In this document: in pieces, positions 47,258-55,269 of the stretch | Position numbering within the stretch: position 1 is the stretch's first letter | Layout: every line of letters starts with the position of its first letter | Notes under the pieces: generated by a model | Told to the model about the DNA's origin: nothing | Seen by the model: the letters and a program-made list of their open reading frames with translations, nothing else | The model's database searches: none | DNA from: Streptomyces formicae | GTDB lineage: Bacteria > Actinomycetota > Actinomycetes > Streptomycetales > Streptomycetaceae | Length of the DNA: 64,000 bases | Assembly (NCBI RefSeq): GCF_002556545.1 | Contig: NZ_CP022685.1 | Location: forward strand, 6,426,001-6,490,000 | Direction: 5' to 3' | Position numbers and translations under genes: made by a program

Positions 47258-47761
47258 ATGGCGGGGCTGGAGGGTTATGAACGGCCGCGGCGGCACGGGA
47301 GTGCGACCGCGGCACGCTGGTCGCCGGCGGTAGAGGACGAACACGCGCTGAAGGCGCTGGAGTTGTTCGGCAATCCGACGGACGCGGAAGTTCCGCTGCC
47401 CTCGCGCCCGGAGTCCGCCGCCATCGCGCGCCGCCTCGCCCAGGTCGTGGTCCTGCGCCACTGGGGGCTCTCCCCGAAGCTCACCGAGGACGTCGTCCTG
47501 CTCGTCTCCGAACTCGTGGGGAACGCCGTGCGGCACACCGGCGCCCGCGTCTTCGGCCTGCGCATGCAGCGGCGGCGCGGCTGGATACGGGTCGAGGTGC
47601 GCGACCCCTCGCGCGGACTGCCCTGCCTGATGCCGGTCCGCGAGACGGACCTGAGCGGCCGCGGCCTCTTCCTCGTCGACAAGCTCTCCGACCGCTGGGG
47701 CGTCGACCTGCTGCCGCGCGGCAAGACGACCTGGTTCGAGATGCGGGTCCTGGACCGCTGA
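47258..47761 (+). CDS. RsbW-like ATP-binding protein (anti-sigma factor kinase fold)
   Basis: 167-residue HATPase_c protein of the family common in Streptomyces. The ATPase boxes are VSELVGNAVRHTGA (N box), DPSRGLPCL (in place of the usual D-x-G-x-G) and GRGLFLVDKLSDRWGVD (G2). Such proteins bind or phosphorylate anti-anti-sigma factors; no sigma or antagonist gene is adjacent, so the partner is unknown. ATG 47258 gives the N-terminus MAGLEGYERPRRHG; in-frame ATGs at 47246 and 47249 are alternatives. Confidence 0.8.
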   Translation: MAGLEGYERPRRHGSATAARWSPAVEDEHALKALELFGNPTDAEVPLPSRPESAAIARRLAQVVVLRHWGLSPKLTEDVVLLVSELVGNAVRHTGARVFGLRMQRRRGWIRVEVRDPSRGLPCLMPVRETDLSGRGLFLVDKLSDRWGVDLLPRGKTTWFEMRVLDR

Positions 47762-48171
47762 CCGTCACCCCGGCGGGCGTGCGGAAGGCGGGTACACGAA
47801 AGCCCCCGGGTCGGCCGGTATGTCGGCGCTGCGGGGGCCTGCGTGAAGCGCCGGGACCTGTTGGGGTGTGGTCCACGGCCGCTGATGACGACCTGAGCCC
47901 GGGTCAATGGGGGTCGTGTCTCCGACTATGGCAGACGGGGGCCAGCGATCCAAAAGCTCCATTCCGGGCATAGTCGGTCAAAAGGCGACAGTTTAGGGGT
48001 GAATCCTTGGTGAGATGGGACACCTGCCTGGTAAACGCTGGCTAAGTGGAGGCTGTGACAGCCGATAAGCAAGGTCCGCCCGCAGGGGCCGACGTCCGGC
48101 CACCCCGACCCGTAACGGTCCCGAAGCGGGCAATCAGTACCTTTTTGCCTCTTTACCCATTAAATGGTCGT
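47762..48171. other. 410-bp leader region with long-range inverted repeat
   Basis: Contains GCCCCC/GGGGGC arms just after the ATPase gene, a possible weak terminator. Next is a perfect 9-bp inverted repeat CCGACTATG (47922-47930) / CATAGTCGG (47969-47977) with a 38-base loop. An A+T-richer stretch at 48135-48168 (CTTTTTGCCTCTTTACCCAT, then TAAA) is the likely promoter of the deacetylase gene. No gene supported; GTG-started frames upstream of 48172 lack a ribosome site at workable spacing. Confidence 0.5.
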
Positions 48172-48948
48172 GTGATCGAGACCGACCGCCGCACCCTCCT
48201 GCGCGCGGGCGCCGGACTGGCCCTCACGGGCGCGCTCGCCACCGGGTGCGCCGCGACCGGCACAGGACCCGCCGCGCACGCCCGCCCGCCCGGGGCCAAG
48301 ACCCCCGGGCCCGCCCCCGCGGCCCCCGCGCCCCGCCGCCTCCCCGGCCTGCCCGACCAGATCACCCACGGCCCCCGCACCCGCCCCCGGGTGGCCCTCA
48401 CCTTCCACGGCCAGGGCGACCCCGCCACCGCGAAGGCCCTGCTCGACCAGGCCGAGAAGGCGGGCGCGAGAATCACCGTCCTCGCCGTCGGCAGCTGGCT
48501 CGACGAGCACCCCGAGCTGGCCCGCCGCATCCTCGAAGGCGGCCACGACCTCGGCAACCACACCCACCACCACCTCGACGTCAACGACATGTCCGAGGCC
48601 GACGCCTACGCCGAGATCACCGGCTGCGCGGACCGCCTGCGCCGCCTCACCGGATCCATCGGCACCTGGTTCAGGCCCTCGCGCACCCAGACAGCGACCC
48701 CCCTCGTCGCACGGCTCGCCCGCCGCGCGGGCTACCCGCACGTCCTCTCGTACGACGTCGACTCCCTCGACTTCACCTCGCCGGGCGCCCCGGCCGTCAC
48801 CCGCAAGATCGCCGCCGAGATCCGCCCGGGATCCGTGGTGAGCCTCCACTTCGGGTACGCGGACACGGTCGCCGCGCTCCCCGCCGTCCTGCAAGAACTG
48901 GAACGCCGCGGCCTGCGCGCGGTGACGACCACGGAGCTGCTGACCTGA
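48172..48948 (+). CDS. Polysaccharide-deacetylase-like lipoprotein with altered active site
   Basis: 258-residue NodB-fold protein. The N-terminus has a twin-arginine motif and lipobox (TDRRTLLRAG...LTGALATGCAATG), so it is probably Tat-exported and lipid-anchored. The fold is recognisable from VALTFHGQGDP, HDLGNHTHHHLDVN (zinc-binding H-x3-H), TWFRPSRTQTAT and SLHFGYADTVAAL. The first motif normally reads TFDDGP with catalytic and metal-binding Asp; here it is TFHGQGD, so deacetylase activity is doubtful. The GTG at 48172 is chosen to put the twin arginines at the front. It overlaps the next gene by one base (TGATG). Confidence 0.82.
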   Translation: MIETDRRTLLRAGAGLALTGALATGCAATGTGPAAHARPPGAKTPGPAPAAPAPRRLPGLPDQITHGPRTRPRVALTFHGQGDPATAKALLDQAEKAGARITVLAVGSWLDEHPELARRILEGGHDLGNHTHHHLDVNDMSEADAYAEITGCADRLRRLTGSIGTWFRPSRTQTATPLVARLARRAGYPHVLSYDVDSLDFTSPGAPAVTRKIAAEIRPGSVVSLHFGYADTVAALPAVLQELERRGLRAVTTTELLT

Positions 48949-50192
48949 TGCACCGGAAACCCACCCCGCCCGGGAATCCCGCCCTGCCCGGGGACCACGC
49001 CCCGCCCCGGAGACTCCACCTGACCCGGCGCACCGCGGCCGTGCTCGCCGCCGGCGCCGCGCTCGCCGTCCTCGCCGGCTGCGGCAGCGGCGGCGACGAA
49101 CGCGCCGACGAGGCGCTCGGCACGGCGGGCATCCGCAAGCCCGCCCAGCCGAAGGCGGCCCCCGGACTGCCCGGCATGCCGCCCGTCCTCGACCCCGAGG
49201 ACGCCTACGCGGCCGACCGCCCCAACGCCCTCCAGCCCGTCGCCAAGAAGTTCCTGCCGCGCGTCTACGTCCCCAACACCAGCTCCAACACGGTGTCGGT
49301 CATCGACCCCAAGACGTTCGAGGTCATCGAGACCATCCCGGTCGGCAACCAGCCCCAGCACGTCGTCCCCTCCTGGGACATGAAGACGCTCTGGGTCAAC
49401 AACGACCTCGGCGACAGCCTCACCGCCATCGACCCGGTGACCGGCAAGACGGGACGCACCGTCGAGGTCTCCGACCCCTACAACCTCTACTTCACGCCGA
49501 ACGGCAAGTACGCCGTCGTCATGGCCTCCATGGACCGCGAACTGGTCTTCCGCGACCCGAAGACCATGAACCGCGTCAAGACCGTCCCCGTCACCTGCGC
49601 GGGCGTCAACCACGCCGACTTCTCCATGGACGGCCGCTACTTCATCGTCTCCTGCGAGTTCTCCGGCGAACTCCTCAAGGTCGACACCGAGAAGATGGAG
49701 GTCGTCGGCCAGCAGAAGATCCCCTTCGAGGGGGCGATGCCACAGGACGTGAAGATGTCCCCGGACGGCAAGACGTTCTACGTCGCCGACATGATGGCGC
49801 ACGGCATGTGGGTCCTGGACGGCGAGAAGTTCACCAAGCCCAAGCTGCTGCCCACCGGCAAGGGCTGCCACGGCCTGTACGTCAGCCGCGACTCCAAGGA
49901 GATGTACATCTCCAACCGGGGCGAGGGCACCATCTCCGTCTTCGACTTCCCGAAGAACAAGCTCACCAAGAAGTGGAAGCTCCCGCAGGGCGGCAGCCCC
50001 GACATGGGCGGCGTCTCGGCGGACGGCAACACCCTCTGGCTGTCCGGGCGTTACCACTCCGAGGTGTACGCCATCGACACCCGCACCGGCGTCCAGCTGG
50101 CGCGCATCCCGGTGGGCAAGGGGCCGCACGGCCTCGCGGTCTACCCGCAGCCGGGCCGCTACTCGCTCGGGCACACGGGGATCTTCCGTTGA
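48948..50192 (+). CDS. YVTN-family beta-propeller lipoprotein
   Basis: 414-residue secreted lipoprotein (lipobox LAVLAGCGSGG) followed by a seven-bladed YVTN/YncE-type propeller. Repeats are visible as PRVYVPNTSSNTVSVIDPKT, KTLWVNNDLGDSLTAIDPVT, KTFYVADMMAHGMWVLDGEK, KEMYISNRGEGTISVFD and NTLWLSGRYHSEVYAIDTRT. It has no catalytic motif; such propellers act as binding scaffolds at the cell surface. Stop-start overlap with the deacetylase-like gene implies that the two exported lipoproteins work together, perhaps on a wall or capsule polymer. That link is inference. Confidence 0.88.
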   Translation: MHRKPTPPGNPALPGDHAPPRRLHLTRRTAAVLAAGAALAVLAGCGSGGDERADEALGTAGIRKPAQPKAAPGLPGMPPVLDPEDAYAADRPNALQPVAKKFLPRVYVPNTSSNTVSVIDPKTFEVIETIPVGNQPQHVVPSWDMKTLWVNNDLGDSLTAIDPVTGKTGRTVEVSDPYNLYFTPNGKYAVVMASMDRELVFRDPKTMNRVKTVPVTCAGVNHADFSMDGRYFIVSCEFSGELLKVDTEKMEVVGQQKIPFEGAMPQDVKMSPDGKTFYVADMMAHGMWVLDGEKFTKPKLLPTGKGCHGLYVSRDSKEMYISNRGEGTISVFDFPKNKLTKKWKLPQGGSPDMGGVSADGNTLWLSGRYHSEVYAIDTRTGVQLARIPVGKGPHGLAVYPQPGRYSLGHTGIFR

Positions 50193-50282
50193 ACCATGGA
50201 TGGTTGACGGTTGACCGTCGCTGACACCGGGCACCAAATGGGCAGCTCAGGAACCTCCCTCCCCCCACTCCTGGAGGCGCCC

Positions 50283-50837
50283 ATGATCCGTGGCATCGAC
50301 GTCAGTTCGCACCAGTCGACGTCATTCAGTACGGACGGCCTCTCCTTCGTCTTCATCAAGGCGACGGAAGGCCGTTCGTACGTCAACCCGAAAATGACCG
50401 CCCAGGTGAAGCGGGCCCGCGACGGCGGCTGCGTCGTCGGCTTCTACCACTTCCTGTGGCCGGGGAACATCGCGGCCCAGGCGGCGTACTTCGTGAGCAA
50501 GGCTCCTGAGAAGGCGGGGGACTTGTTGGCGGTGGACTGGGAGTGGACGGGTGAGCACACGGCCGCGTCCAACGGGGAGAAGGACCGCTTCATCCGCGAG
50601 GTGAAGCGACTGCGCCCGTCGCACCGGGTCCTCTTGTACACGAACCGCGATTTCTGGCTGAACCGCGATGTGACGTCCTACGCGGGCGACGGCCTGTGGA
50701 TAGCCGACTACGTGACGGCGGGCAAGCCGCGCATTCAGGCAGACTGGACGATCCACCAGCACACGTCGACGCCGTTGGACAAGAACGTGGCCGATTTCGA
50801 GGACGAGGACGAGCTGCGGGACTGGGCCACGCCCTAG
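50283..50837 (+). CDS. GH25-family muramidase-like protein without signal peptide
   Basis: 184-residue glycoside hydrolase family 25 domain (1,4-beta-N-acetylmuramidase type). It starts IRGIDVSSHQ with Asp6, and the catalytic pair Asp85/Glu87 lies in LLAVDWEWTG. GFYHFLWPG and LYTNRDFW are family blocks. There is no signal peptide or wall-binding module, unlike secreted Streptomyces muramidases, so it may be released by lysis or a holin as phage endolysins are. ATG 50283 follows CTGGAGG; the longer frame upstream lacks a site. Its stop overlaps the convergent endonuclease gene by four bases. Confidence 0.85.
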   Translation: MIRGIDVSSHQSTSFSTDGLSFVFIKATEGRSYVNPKMTAQVKRARDGGCVVGFYHFLWPGNIAAQAAYFVSKAPEKAGDLLAVDWEWTGEHTAASNGEKDRFIREVKRLRPSHRVLLYTNRDFWLNRDVTSYAGDGLWIADYVTAGKPRIQADWTIHQHTSTPLDKNVADFEDEDELRDWATP

Positions 50838-51595
50838 CGGCCGTCGAAACTAGCCTCCGCGCCCGCCGTTGACGTTCCCTCCCTGAACCGCTGCGCGGGC
50901 GGGCGGGCGATGTAGTCGTTCAGCAAGCTGAACGTGCGGAGCGGGAGGGGGAGTGCCTCGTACCAGGCGAGGCCGTAGGCGTTGCAGTTGCTGCAGACGA
51001 GCCCGCGGACACATGAGCCGCAACTCCTTCTCCCTTTGCAGCAGCTGTGGTCGTGATCGATGTGCAGAGCACGTGACTGTGCCACCTCGGCAGATCCGCA
51101 GATGGCGCATCGCTCACCCTGGTACGTCCAGAGTTGGTTGATGAATTCCTTGGTCACGTTGTAGTGATTGAGACGGACGCGTTCGGAGTTGCACGGTTTG
51201 CAGTAGGGGCGTGGAGCGCCGCCTCGGTTGACCGGTGAGTACTCGGACTTTGGCTTGCTCTCACCGCAGCCGAGGCATTCGATGACGCCGCGCTGGATCA
51301 TCGCTTGGTAGGAAGAGCTGTCTCTCTTTCGGCGTACTGGTGTTAACGGGCGCCCAGCGGCCTGCTGTTGGTAATGAGCGGTGCACAATTCCTTGGCGGA
51401 TGCTGCTCTGTCGCATCCGCTGAAAGCGCAGTCGCGGTGTTCTTCGCAGTTGGCGGAATTGCCCCGGAGGGGGGAAGGGCTTTTGCCGCGTCTGGCCTGT
51501 GCGTAGTGGGATCGGCACAGGCCCTTGGTCAGAGGGTATTTGTCCGAAGACCGGCCGCAGGCCCACCCGGCCCCGCTTGCTGAACATATGCGCAT
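50834..51595 (-). CDS. Endonuclease VII-type HNH nuclease with repeated zinc modules
   Basis: 253-residue Cys-rich protein. Two related N-terminal modules (KGLCRSHYAQARRGKSPSPLR and KELCTAHYQQQAAGRPLTPVR) are followed by a Cys4 site (CLGCGESKP...YCKPCNSERVR). A C-terminal recombination-endonuclease-VII domain has zinc Cys (CAICGS), the active-site core HIDHDHSCC and VRGLVCSNCN. T4 endonuclease VII resolves branched DNA; related domains occur in phages and mobile DNA. GC is visibly lower than in neighbours (a 60-base sample at 51301-51360 is 60 percent by my count). This looks like acquired DNA. No integrase or att site is visible. Confidence 0.82.
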   Translation of the reverse strand: MRICSASGAGWACGRSSDKYPLTKGLCRSHYAQARRGKSPSPLRGNSANCEEHRDCAFSGCDRAASAKELCTAHYQQQAAGRPLTPVRRKRDSSSYQAMIQRGVIECLGCGESKPKSEYSPVNRGGAPRPYCKPCNSERVRLNHYNVTKEFINQLWTYQGERCAICGSAEVAQSRALHIDHDHSCCKGRRSCGSCVRGLVCSNCNAYGLAWYEALPLPLRTFSLLNDYIARPPAQRFREGTSTAGAEASFDGR

Positions 51596-51672
51596 GACTC
51601 GATCAACGAACCGATTGCATCCGGGTCACCGCCGCGCCGATAAGCTGGCCGGAATAGGTTCACCAGTTCGAT

Positions 51673-52695
51673 TTAGATCCGCACCACGACCTTCCCCACA
51701 TGCCCATTGGCCTCAAGCAGCCGATGCGCGTCCCTGATGCTCTCCAGGCCCTCGAAGACCTCCGCCACGACCGGGCGGAGCGTGCCGTCGCGGACGCCCG
51801 ATTCGATGAACGCGTTCACGCGGCGTCGACCCTCCGGGTCCTCCGACATCTGCGCATTGGCGTAACCGCGCACGGTGAGCGGCCAGTTGAGCGGCATCTG
51901 CATCGGGTGGCGCCGGTCGAGGAAGCCGTAGACGACCACCGTCCCACCGGTCACCGCCGCGCCGGAAAGCTCCGCGAGGCCCGCCCCGCCGACCGCGTCG
52001 AAGATCAGCTCGGCGCCCTTGCCGCCGGTGAAGCGGTGGACCTCCTTCACGACGTCCTCCGTGCCCGACGCGATGACCAGGGCCGCACCGTGGTCGAGGA
52101 GCCGCTGCCGCTTCTCGTCGGTGCGGGTGACCGCGATCGGGACCGCGCCGATCCGCGCCGCGGTCTGCAGCGCGGCGATGCCGACGCCGCTGGACGCCGC
52201 CGTGATCACCACGTGGTCGCCGGGCCGCAGGCCACCCGTCTCCAGCATCCCGCCGTACGCCGTGGAGTACGCGAGCCACGTCGCCGCACCCGTCACCGCG
52301 TCGAGTCCGGCCGGGCGCGGCAGGACGGAGTCGACGGGCAGCACGACGCGGTCGGCGTAGACGCCGCGCGCGCTCATCTCGATGCCGGGCCCCGTGAGGA
52401 CGGCATCGCCGGGGGCGTACGCGGTGACCCCCTCGCCGACGGCCTCGACGATGCCCGCGGCCTCGTAGCCGAGCCGGGACGCGGGCAGGGTCGGCGGGTA
52501 GTAGTAGGTCCCCGCGCGGAACAGCGCCTCGGCGCGGTTGAGGCCCAACGCCTCGACGCGGACGAGTACTTCGCCGGCTCCCGGCGCGGGCAGCGGAAGC
52601 TCTTCGACCCGCAGGACGTCGGGCCCGCCCACCTCGTCGAAGAGGACTGTCCGTGCGGTGTTCTTCGCGGTCTTCATCGCGGTGTTCTTCGTCAT
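51673..52695 (-). CDS. MDR-family NAD(P)H:quinone oxidoreductase-like protein
   Basis: 340-residue medium-chain reductase of the zinc-independent quinone oxidoreductase type. The N-terminal GroES-like domain has LPLPAPGAGEVLVRVEALGLNRAE and the Rossmann domain VVITAASSGVGIAALQ. The zinc-ligand cysteines of alcohol dehydrogenases are absent, so it probably reduces quinones or enones with NAD(P)H. ATG 52695 gives a short Lys/Asn-rich N-terminus; ATG 52677 is an alternative. It is divergent from an AraC-type regulator, which probably controls it through the direct repeats at 52725-52754. Confidence 0.9.
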   Translation of the reverse strand: MTKNTAMKTAKNTARTVLFDEVGGPDVLRVEELPLPAPGAGEVLVRVEALGLNRAEALFRAGTYYYPPTLPASRLGYEAAGIVEAVGEGVTAYAPGDAVLTGPGIEMSARGVYADRVVLPVDSVLPRPAGLDAVTGAATWLAYSTAYGGMLETGGLRPGDHVVITAASSGVGIAALQTAARIGAVPIAVTRTDEKRQRLLDHGAALVIASGTEDVVKEVHRFTGGKGAELIFDAVGGAGLAELSGAAVTGGTVVVYGFLDRRHPMQMPLNWPLTVRGYANAQMSEDPEGRRRVNAFIESGVRDGTLRPVVAEVFEGLESIRDAHRLLEANGHVGKVVVRI

Positions 52696-52724
52696 GTCCA
52701 AGACGCTAGGCGGGCCGCGCGGCG

Positions 52725-52754
52725 GCCTCCATGCCTGGTCATCCTGCCTCCATG
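52725..52754. promoter_or_regulatory. Direct repeat operator for the AraC-type regulator
   Basis: GCCTCCATG at 52725-52733 and 52746-52754, an exact direct repeat with 21-base period (two helical turns) in the 102-bp gap between the oxidoreductase and araC-type genes. This geometry is that of AraC/XylS-family binding sites. Confidence 0.7.
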
Positions 52755-52797
52755 TCCGTTCGTCTCGCCGTTCAGGGGGCCGGGTTACGGTTCCGTC

Positions 52798-53739
52798 ATG
52801 GACGTACTGAGTGATGCGATAGCCGCGATGCGCACCGGGCGCCCGCACGCCGGGCGGACGGAGAAGTACGCCCCGTGGGGCGTGCGGTTCGTCAGCCCCG
52901 GCAGGGCGGGCTTCCACGCCGTCCTGGAGGGATCCGCGTGGCTGGTGCACGCGGACGGGGGCGCCGAGCCCGTGCCGCTCGGGGCCGGTGACGTGGTGTT
53001 CGTCGCGCGCAGCGGCGGCCACGCGCTCGTCAGCGAACCCGGCACGCCGGTGGAGGAGATCGGGCTGCTCCCCGACGGCACCTGGCCCAAGCCGCCCGCG
53101 CTGCGACGGGTCGCGGGGCGCCCGCCGTCCACCGTCATGGTCTGCGGCGCGTACCTCCTCGACGAGAACCGGCCCCACCCGCTCCTCTCCGAACTGCCCG
53201 ACGTCGTGCACCTGCCCGCGGGCGACGGCGACAACGGCGCGCTGCGTGCCGCACTCGGGCTGCTCGGCGCCGAGTTGGCGGATCCGCAGCCCGGCACCGA
53301 CACGATCGTCAGCTCGATGCTCGACACGCTGCTTCTCCTCGTCCTGCGCACCTGGTGGCTCCAAGTGCGCGGCAGGGCAGGGGAGTTGACCGGCTGGGCG
53401 GCGGCGCTCGCCGATCCGGTGGTCGCGGCCGCGCTGCGCGCCATCCACAGCGACCCCGCGCATCCCTGGACGGTGGGGGAACTCGGTGCGCTCTCCAGCC
53501 TGTCGCGGGCGCCTTTCGCGCGCCGGTTCACGGCTTCGGTGGGGACGCCCCCGCTCGCGTACCTGACGTGGTGGCGGATGACGACGGCGGCGGGCTGGCT
53601 GCGGGAGCCGGACGACGCCCCGCTCCGTTCGGTGGCCGAACGTGCCGGTTATGCCTCGGAGTTCGCCTTTGCCAAGGCGTTCAAGCGGGAATTCGGGATG
53701 GCGCCGGGGCGCTACCGGAAGCTGCGCGCCGCCGGGTGA
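52798..53739 (+). CDS. AraC-family regulator with cupin sensor domain
   Basis: 313-residue AraC/XylS regulator. The N-terminal cupin (residues 15-170; VLEGSAWLVHADGGAEPVPLG, GDVVFVARSGGHALV) is of the AraC_binding_2 type often found beside oxidoreductases. The C-terminal double helix-turn-helix reads WTVGELGALSSLSRAPFARRF and LRSVAERAGYASEFAFAKAFKREFG. It is divergent from the quinone-oxidoreductase-like gene, probably its target. Its 3' end overlaps the membrane gene by 59 bases tail to tail. Confidence 0.93.
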   Translation: MDVLSDAIAAMRTGRPHAGRTEKYAPWGVRFVSPGRAGFHAVLEGSAWLVHADGGAEPVPLGAGDVVFVARSGGHALVSEPGTPVEEIGLLPDGTWPKPPALRRVAGRPPSTVMVCGAYLLDENRPHPLLSELPDVVHLPAGDGDNGALRAALGLLGAELADPQPGTDTIVSSMLDTLLLLVLRTWWLQVRGRAGELTGWAAALADPVVAAALRAIHSDPAHPWTVGELGALSSLSRAPFARRFTASVGTPPLAYLTWWRMTTAAGWLREPDDAPLRSVAERAGYASEFAFAKAFKREFGMAPGRYRKLRAAG

Positions 53740-54145
53740 GCAAGGCCCGCAGCCCCAGGAAGAGCAGCACGCCGAAGGGGGAGAGGAGAATCGTGAGGAC
53801 GAGGAGGGGGCTCATCACTAGTGGGTGCACGCCGAGCCTGCGCGCCTCCCGGTACATCCACTGTCCGATCAGCAGGTCCCAGGCGATGACCTGTGCCCAG
53901 ATCGCGCCCGCGCCGTTGGCGTCCTCCATGAGCGCGCGGAATCCGTCGAGGTCGGGGCTTCTGACCGCGGACCAGAGTTCGGGGAAGACGGGCAGCGCGA
54001 GCGCGAGGTAGACAGCCAGGACGGGGACGACGGTGAGCGGTGACGCGGCGACGCGGGCCGTGGGTCCCCAGCCGGGGGCGAGGATCATGAGCAGCCAGAC
54101 CGGCGCGGCGAGCCAGAAGGAGAGGTCGAAGAGGAATCCGGTCAC
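53681..54145 (-). CDS. ABA4-like (DUF4281) membrane protein
   Basis: 154-residue integral membrane protein with four hydrophobic segments (LSFWLAAPVWLLMILAPGWG; LTVVPVLAVYLALALPVF; WAQVIAWDLLIGQWMYREA; VMSPLLVLTILLSPFGVLLF). The pattern WAQVIAWDLLIGQWMYREA with RRLGV and LLSPFGVLL matches the ABA4-like family named after the plant protein needed for neoxanthin synthesis; bacterial members have no proven reaction. GTG 54145 overlaps the stop of the upstream membrane gene (GTGA), so the two are translated together. AAGGAG lies upstream of the start. Confidence 0.8.
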   Translation of the reverse strand: MTGFLFDLSFWLAAPVWLLMILAPGWGPTARVAASPLTVVPVLAVYLALALPVFPELWSAVRSPDLDGFRALMEDANGAGAIWAQVIAWDLLIGQWMYREARRLGVHPLVMSPLLVLTILLSPFGVLLFLGLRALLTRRRAASGSAPAPSRIPA

Positions 54146-55140
54146 GGGACGAGCTCCTTTTCCATGGGTTCCACGGCTGGCTCAACAACGTTGGCCCGTA
54201 GGTGAGTTGAGGCGTGAGGGCGCAGTGCCGCGACGGCCCCCGCGATCGTGGCCGCGGCGATCAGGCCCGCGACCGTGAGCGTCGCGCCGTCCGGGTGGAT
54301 CAGCGACTGGCCGCGCAGCGCCTGCCACAGGACCAGGGCGAAGACGGCAGCGTACGCGGCGCACGCCACCAGGATGAGCCGCAGCCGGACGCGCGGGTCG
54401 GCGAGACGGGCGTAGCGCGGCGCCAGCGCCATCAGCGTCATGAGCAGCAGGGGGAGCAGTTGCAGCGCGTGCATGCCGACGAAGTGCGGGATGCGCAGAT
54501 CGCCGCCGGTCGTCGACCAGCCCGTCAGGGGCATCGAGGGGCCGCCGTCCGGTACGCCGACGCTGTGCGCGCCGACGATGGGCGACTCGCCCCTGACCTG
54601 GCCGGGCGCGGGCTGGGTCATCAGGAAGCCGACGGCGGCTCCGGCGAGCGCGACGGCGATGCCGCAGCGCATCGTCCAGGCGGCGGCGCGGTCGGGGATA
54701 CGGGCGCGCAGCAGCAGGACCGCGATGGCGAGGGTGCCGAGCCAGAGGACGACGACGGTGACGGCCATCGTGTTGAACAGGGCCTCGTCGAGCGGGGTCT
54801 GGTGGTTGAAGTGGCTGCGCTTCCCGCGCACCACCTGCCCGGTGATGATCGCCATCTCGACGGCGCTCGTGGCCGTGACCACGGTCCCCGCCCACCAGCC
54901 CGCGCGTCGGCCCCGGTCGAGCAGCGACAGCATCCAGGCGAGCGAGAGTCCGTACGCGACGAACGAGACGGAGAACTTCAGCGGCTTGAACCAGATCCGC
55001 GCGCCCACCAGGACCCGGTCGTCGACCACGAGTCCCACGGCGGATATGACGGCGACGACCGCCATCGACGCGGAGAACAGCACCAGAGGTCGGTGCCAGG
55101 AGCGCCATAAAGGCAAGGACGGCAGGGGCGGCAAGGGCAC
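54142..55140 (-). CDS. Multi-spanning membrane protein of unknown function
   Basis: 332-residue integral membrane protein with about eight hydrophobic segments. I do not recognise a characterised family. Distinctive polar blocks inside or between the helices are RIWFKPLKFSVSF, RGKRSHFNHQTPLDEALFN and GGDLRIPHFVGMHALQLLP; their conserved-looking His, Asp and Arg could bind heme, metal or a lipid head group. The GTG at 55140 follows GGAGGGGATC. It is coupled to the ABA4-like gene and divergent from a MerR-family gene, so the pair is probably an inducible membrane module. Confidence 0.8.
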   Translation of the reverse strand: MPLPPLPSLPLWRSWHRPLVLFSASMAVVAVISAVGLVVDDRVLVGARIWFKPLKFSVSFVAYGLSLAWMLSLLDRGRRAGWWAGTVVTATSAVEMAIITGQVVRGKRSHFNHQTPLDEALFNTMAVTVVVLWLGTLAIAVLLLRARIPDRAAAWTMRCGIAVALAGAAVGFLMTQPAPGQVRGESPIVGAHSVGVPDGGPSMPLTGWSTTGGDLRIPHFVGMHALQLLPLLLMTLMALAPRYARLADPRVRLRLILVACAAYAAVFALVLWQALRGQSLIHPDGATLTVAGLIAAATIAGAVAALRPHASTHLRANVVEPAVEPMEKELVP

Positions 55141-55175
55141 AAGGATCCCCTCCAGGGGGGTGTCGAGGGATTATG

Positions 55176-55213
55176 GATAGCGGCGCTATCTGCTATCCGA
55201 TAGCGTCACTATC
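55176..55213. promoter_or_regulatory. Operator array of GATAGCG/CGCTATC half-sites (MerR type)
   Basis: GATAGCG-G-CGCTATC at 55176-55190, GCTATC-C-GATAGC at 55192-55204 and GATAG-N5-CTATC at 55199-55213: overlapping inverted repeats in the 129-bp gap between the membrane pair and the MerR gene. Dense symmetric half-sites over a promoter are typical of MerR regulators. Confidence 0.75.
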
Positions 55214-55269
55214 TATGATGGGGAGGGGGTTGGCAAGGGGAGTTCGATGGACGGGAGCGTGGACGGGCC

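Noticed and set aside
47985..48060. GGGGTGAATCC reminiscent of the ydaO-type c-di-AMP riboswitch before a wall-related gene
   Set aside because: The other invariant ydaO segments (GGGGACCCA upstream and the CCGAACCCGUCAGCUAACC-type block downstream) are not found at the expected places, so the match is one short string.
51596..51690. tRNA-like 3' end (GTTCGATT followed by GCACCA) near the endonuclease gene, a possible integration site
   Set aside because: No acceptor, D or anticodon stems can be drawn, and the CCA lies within the oxidoreductase coding sequence.
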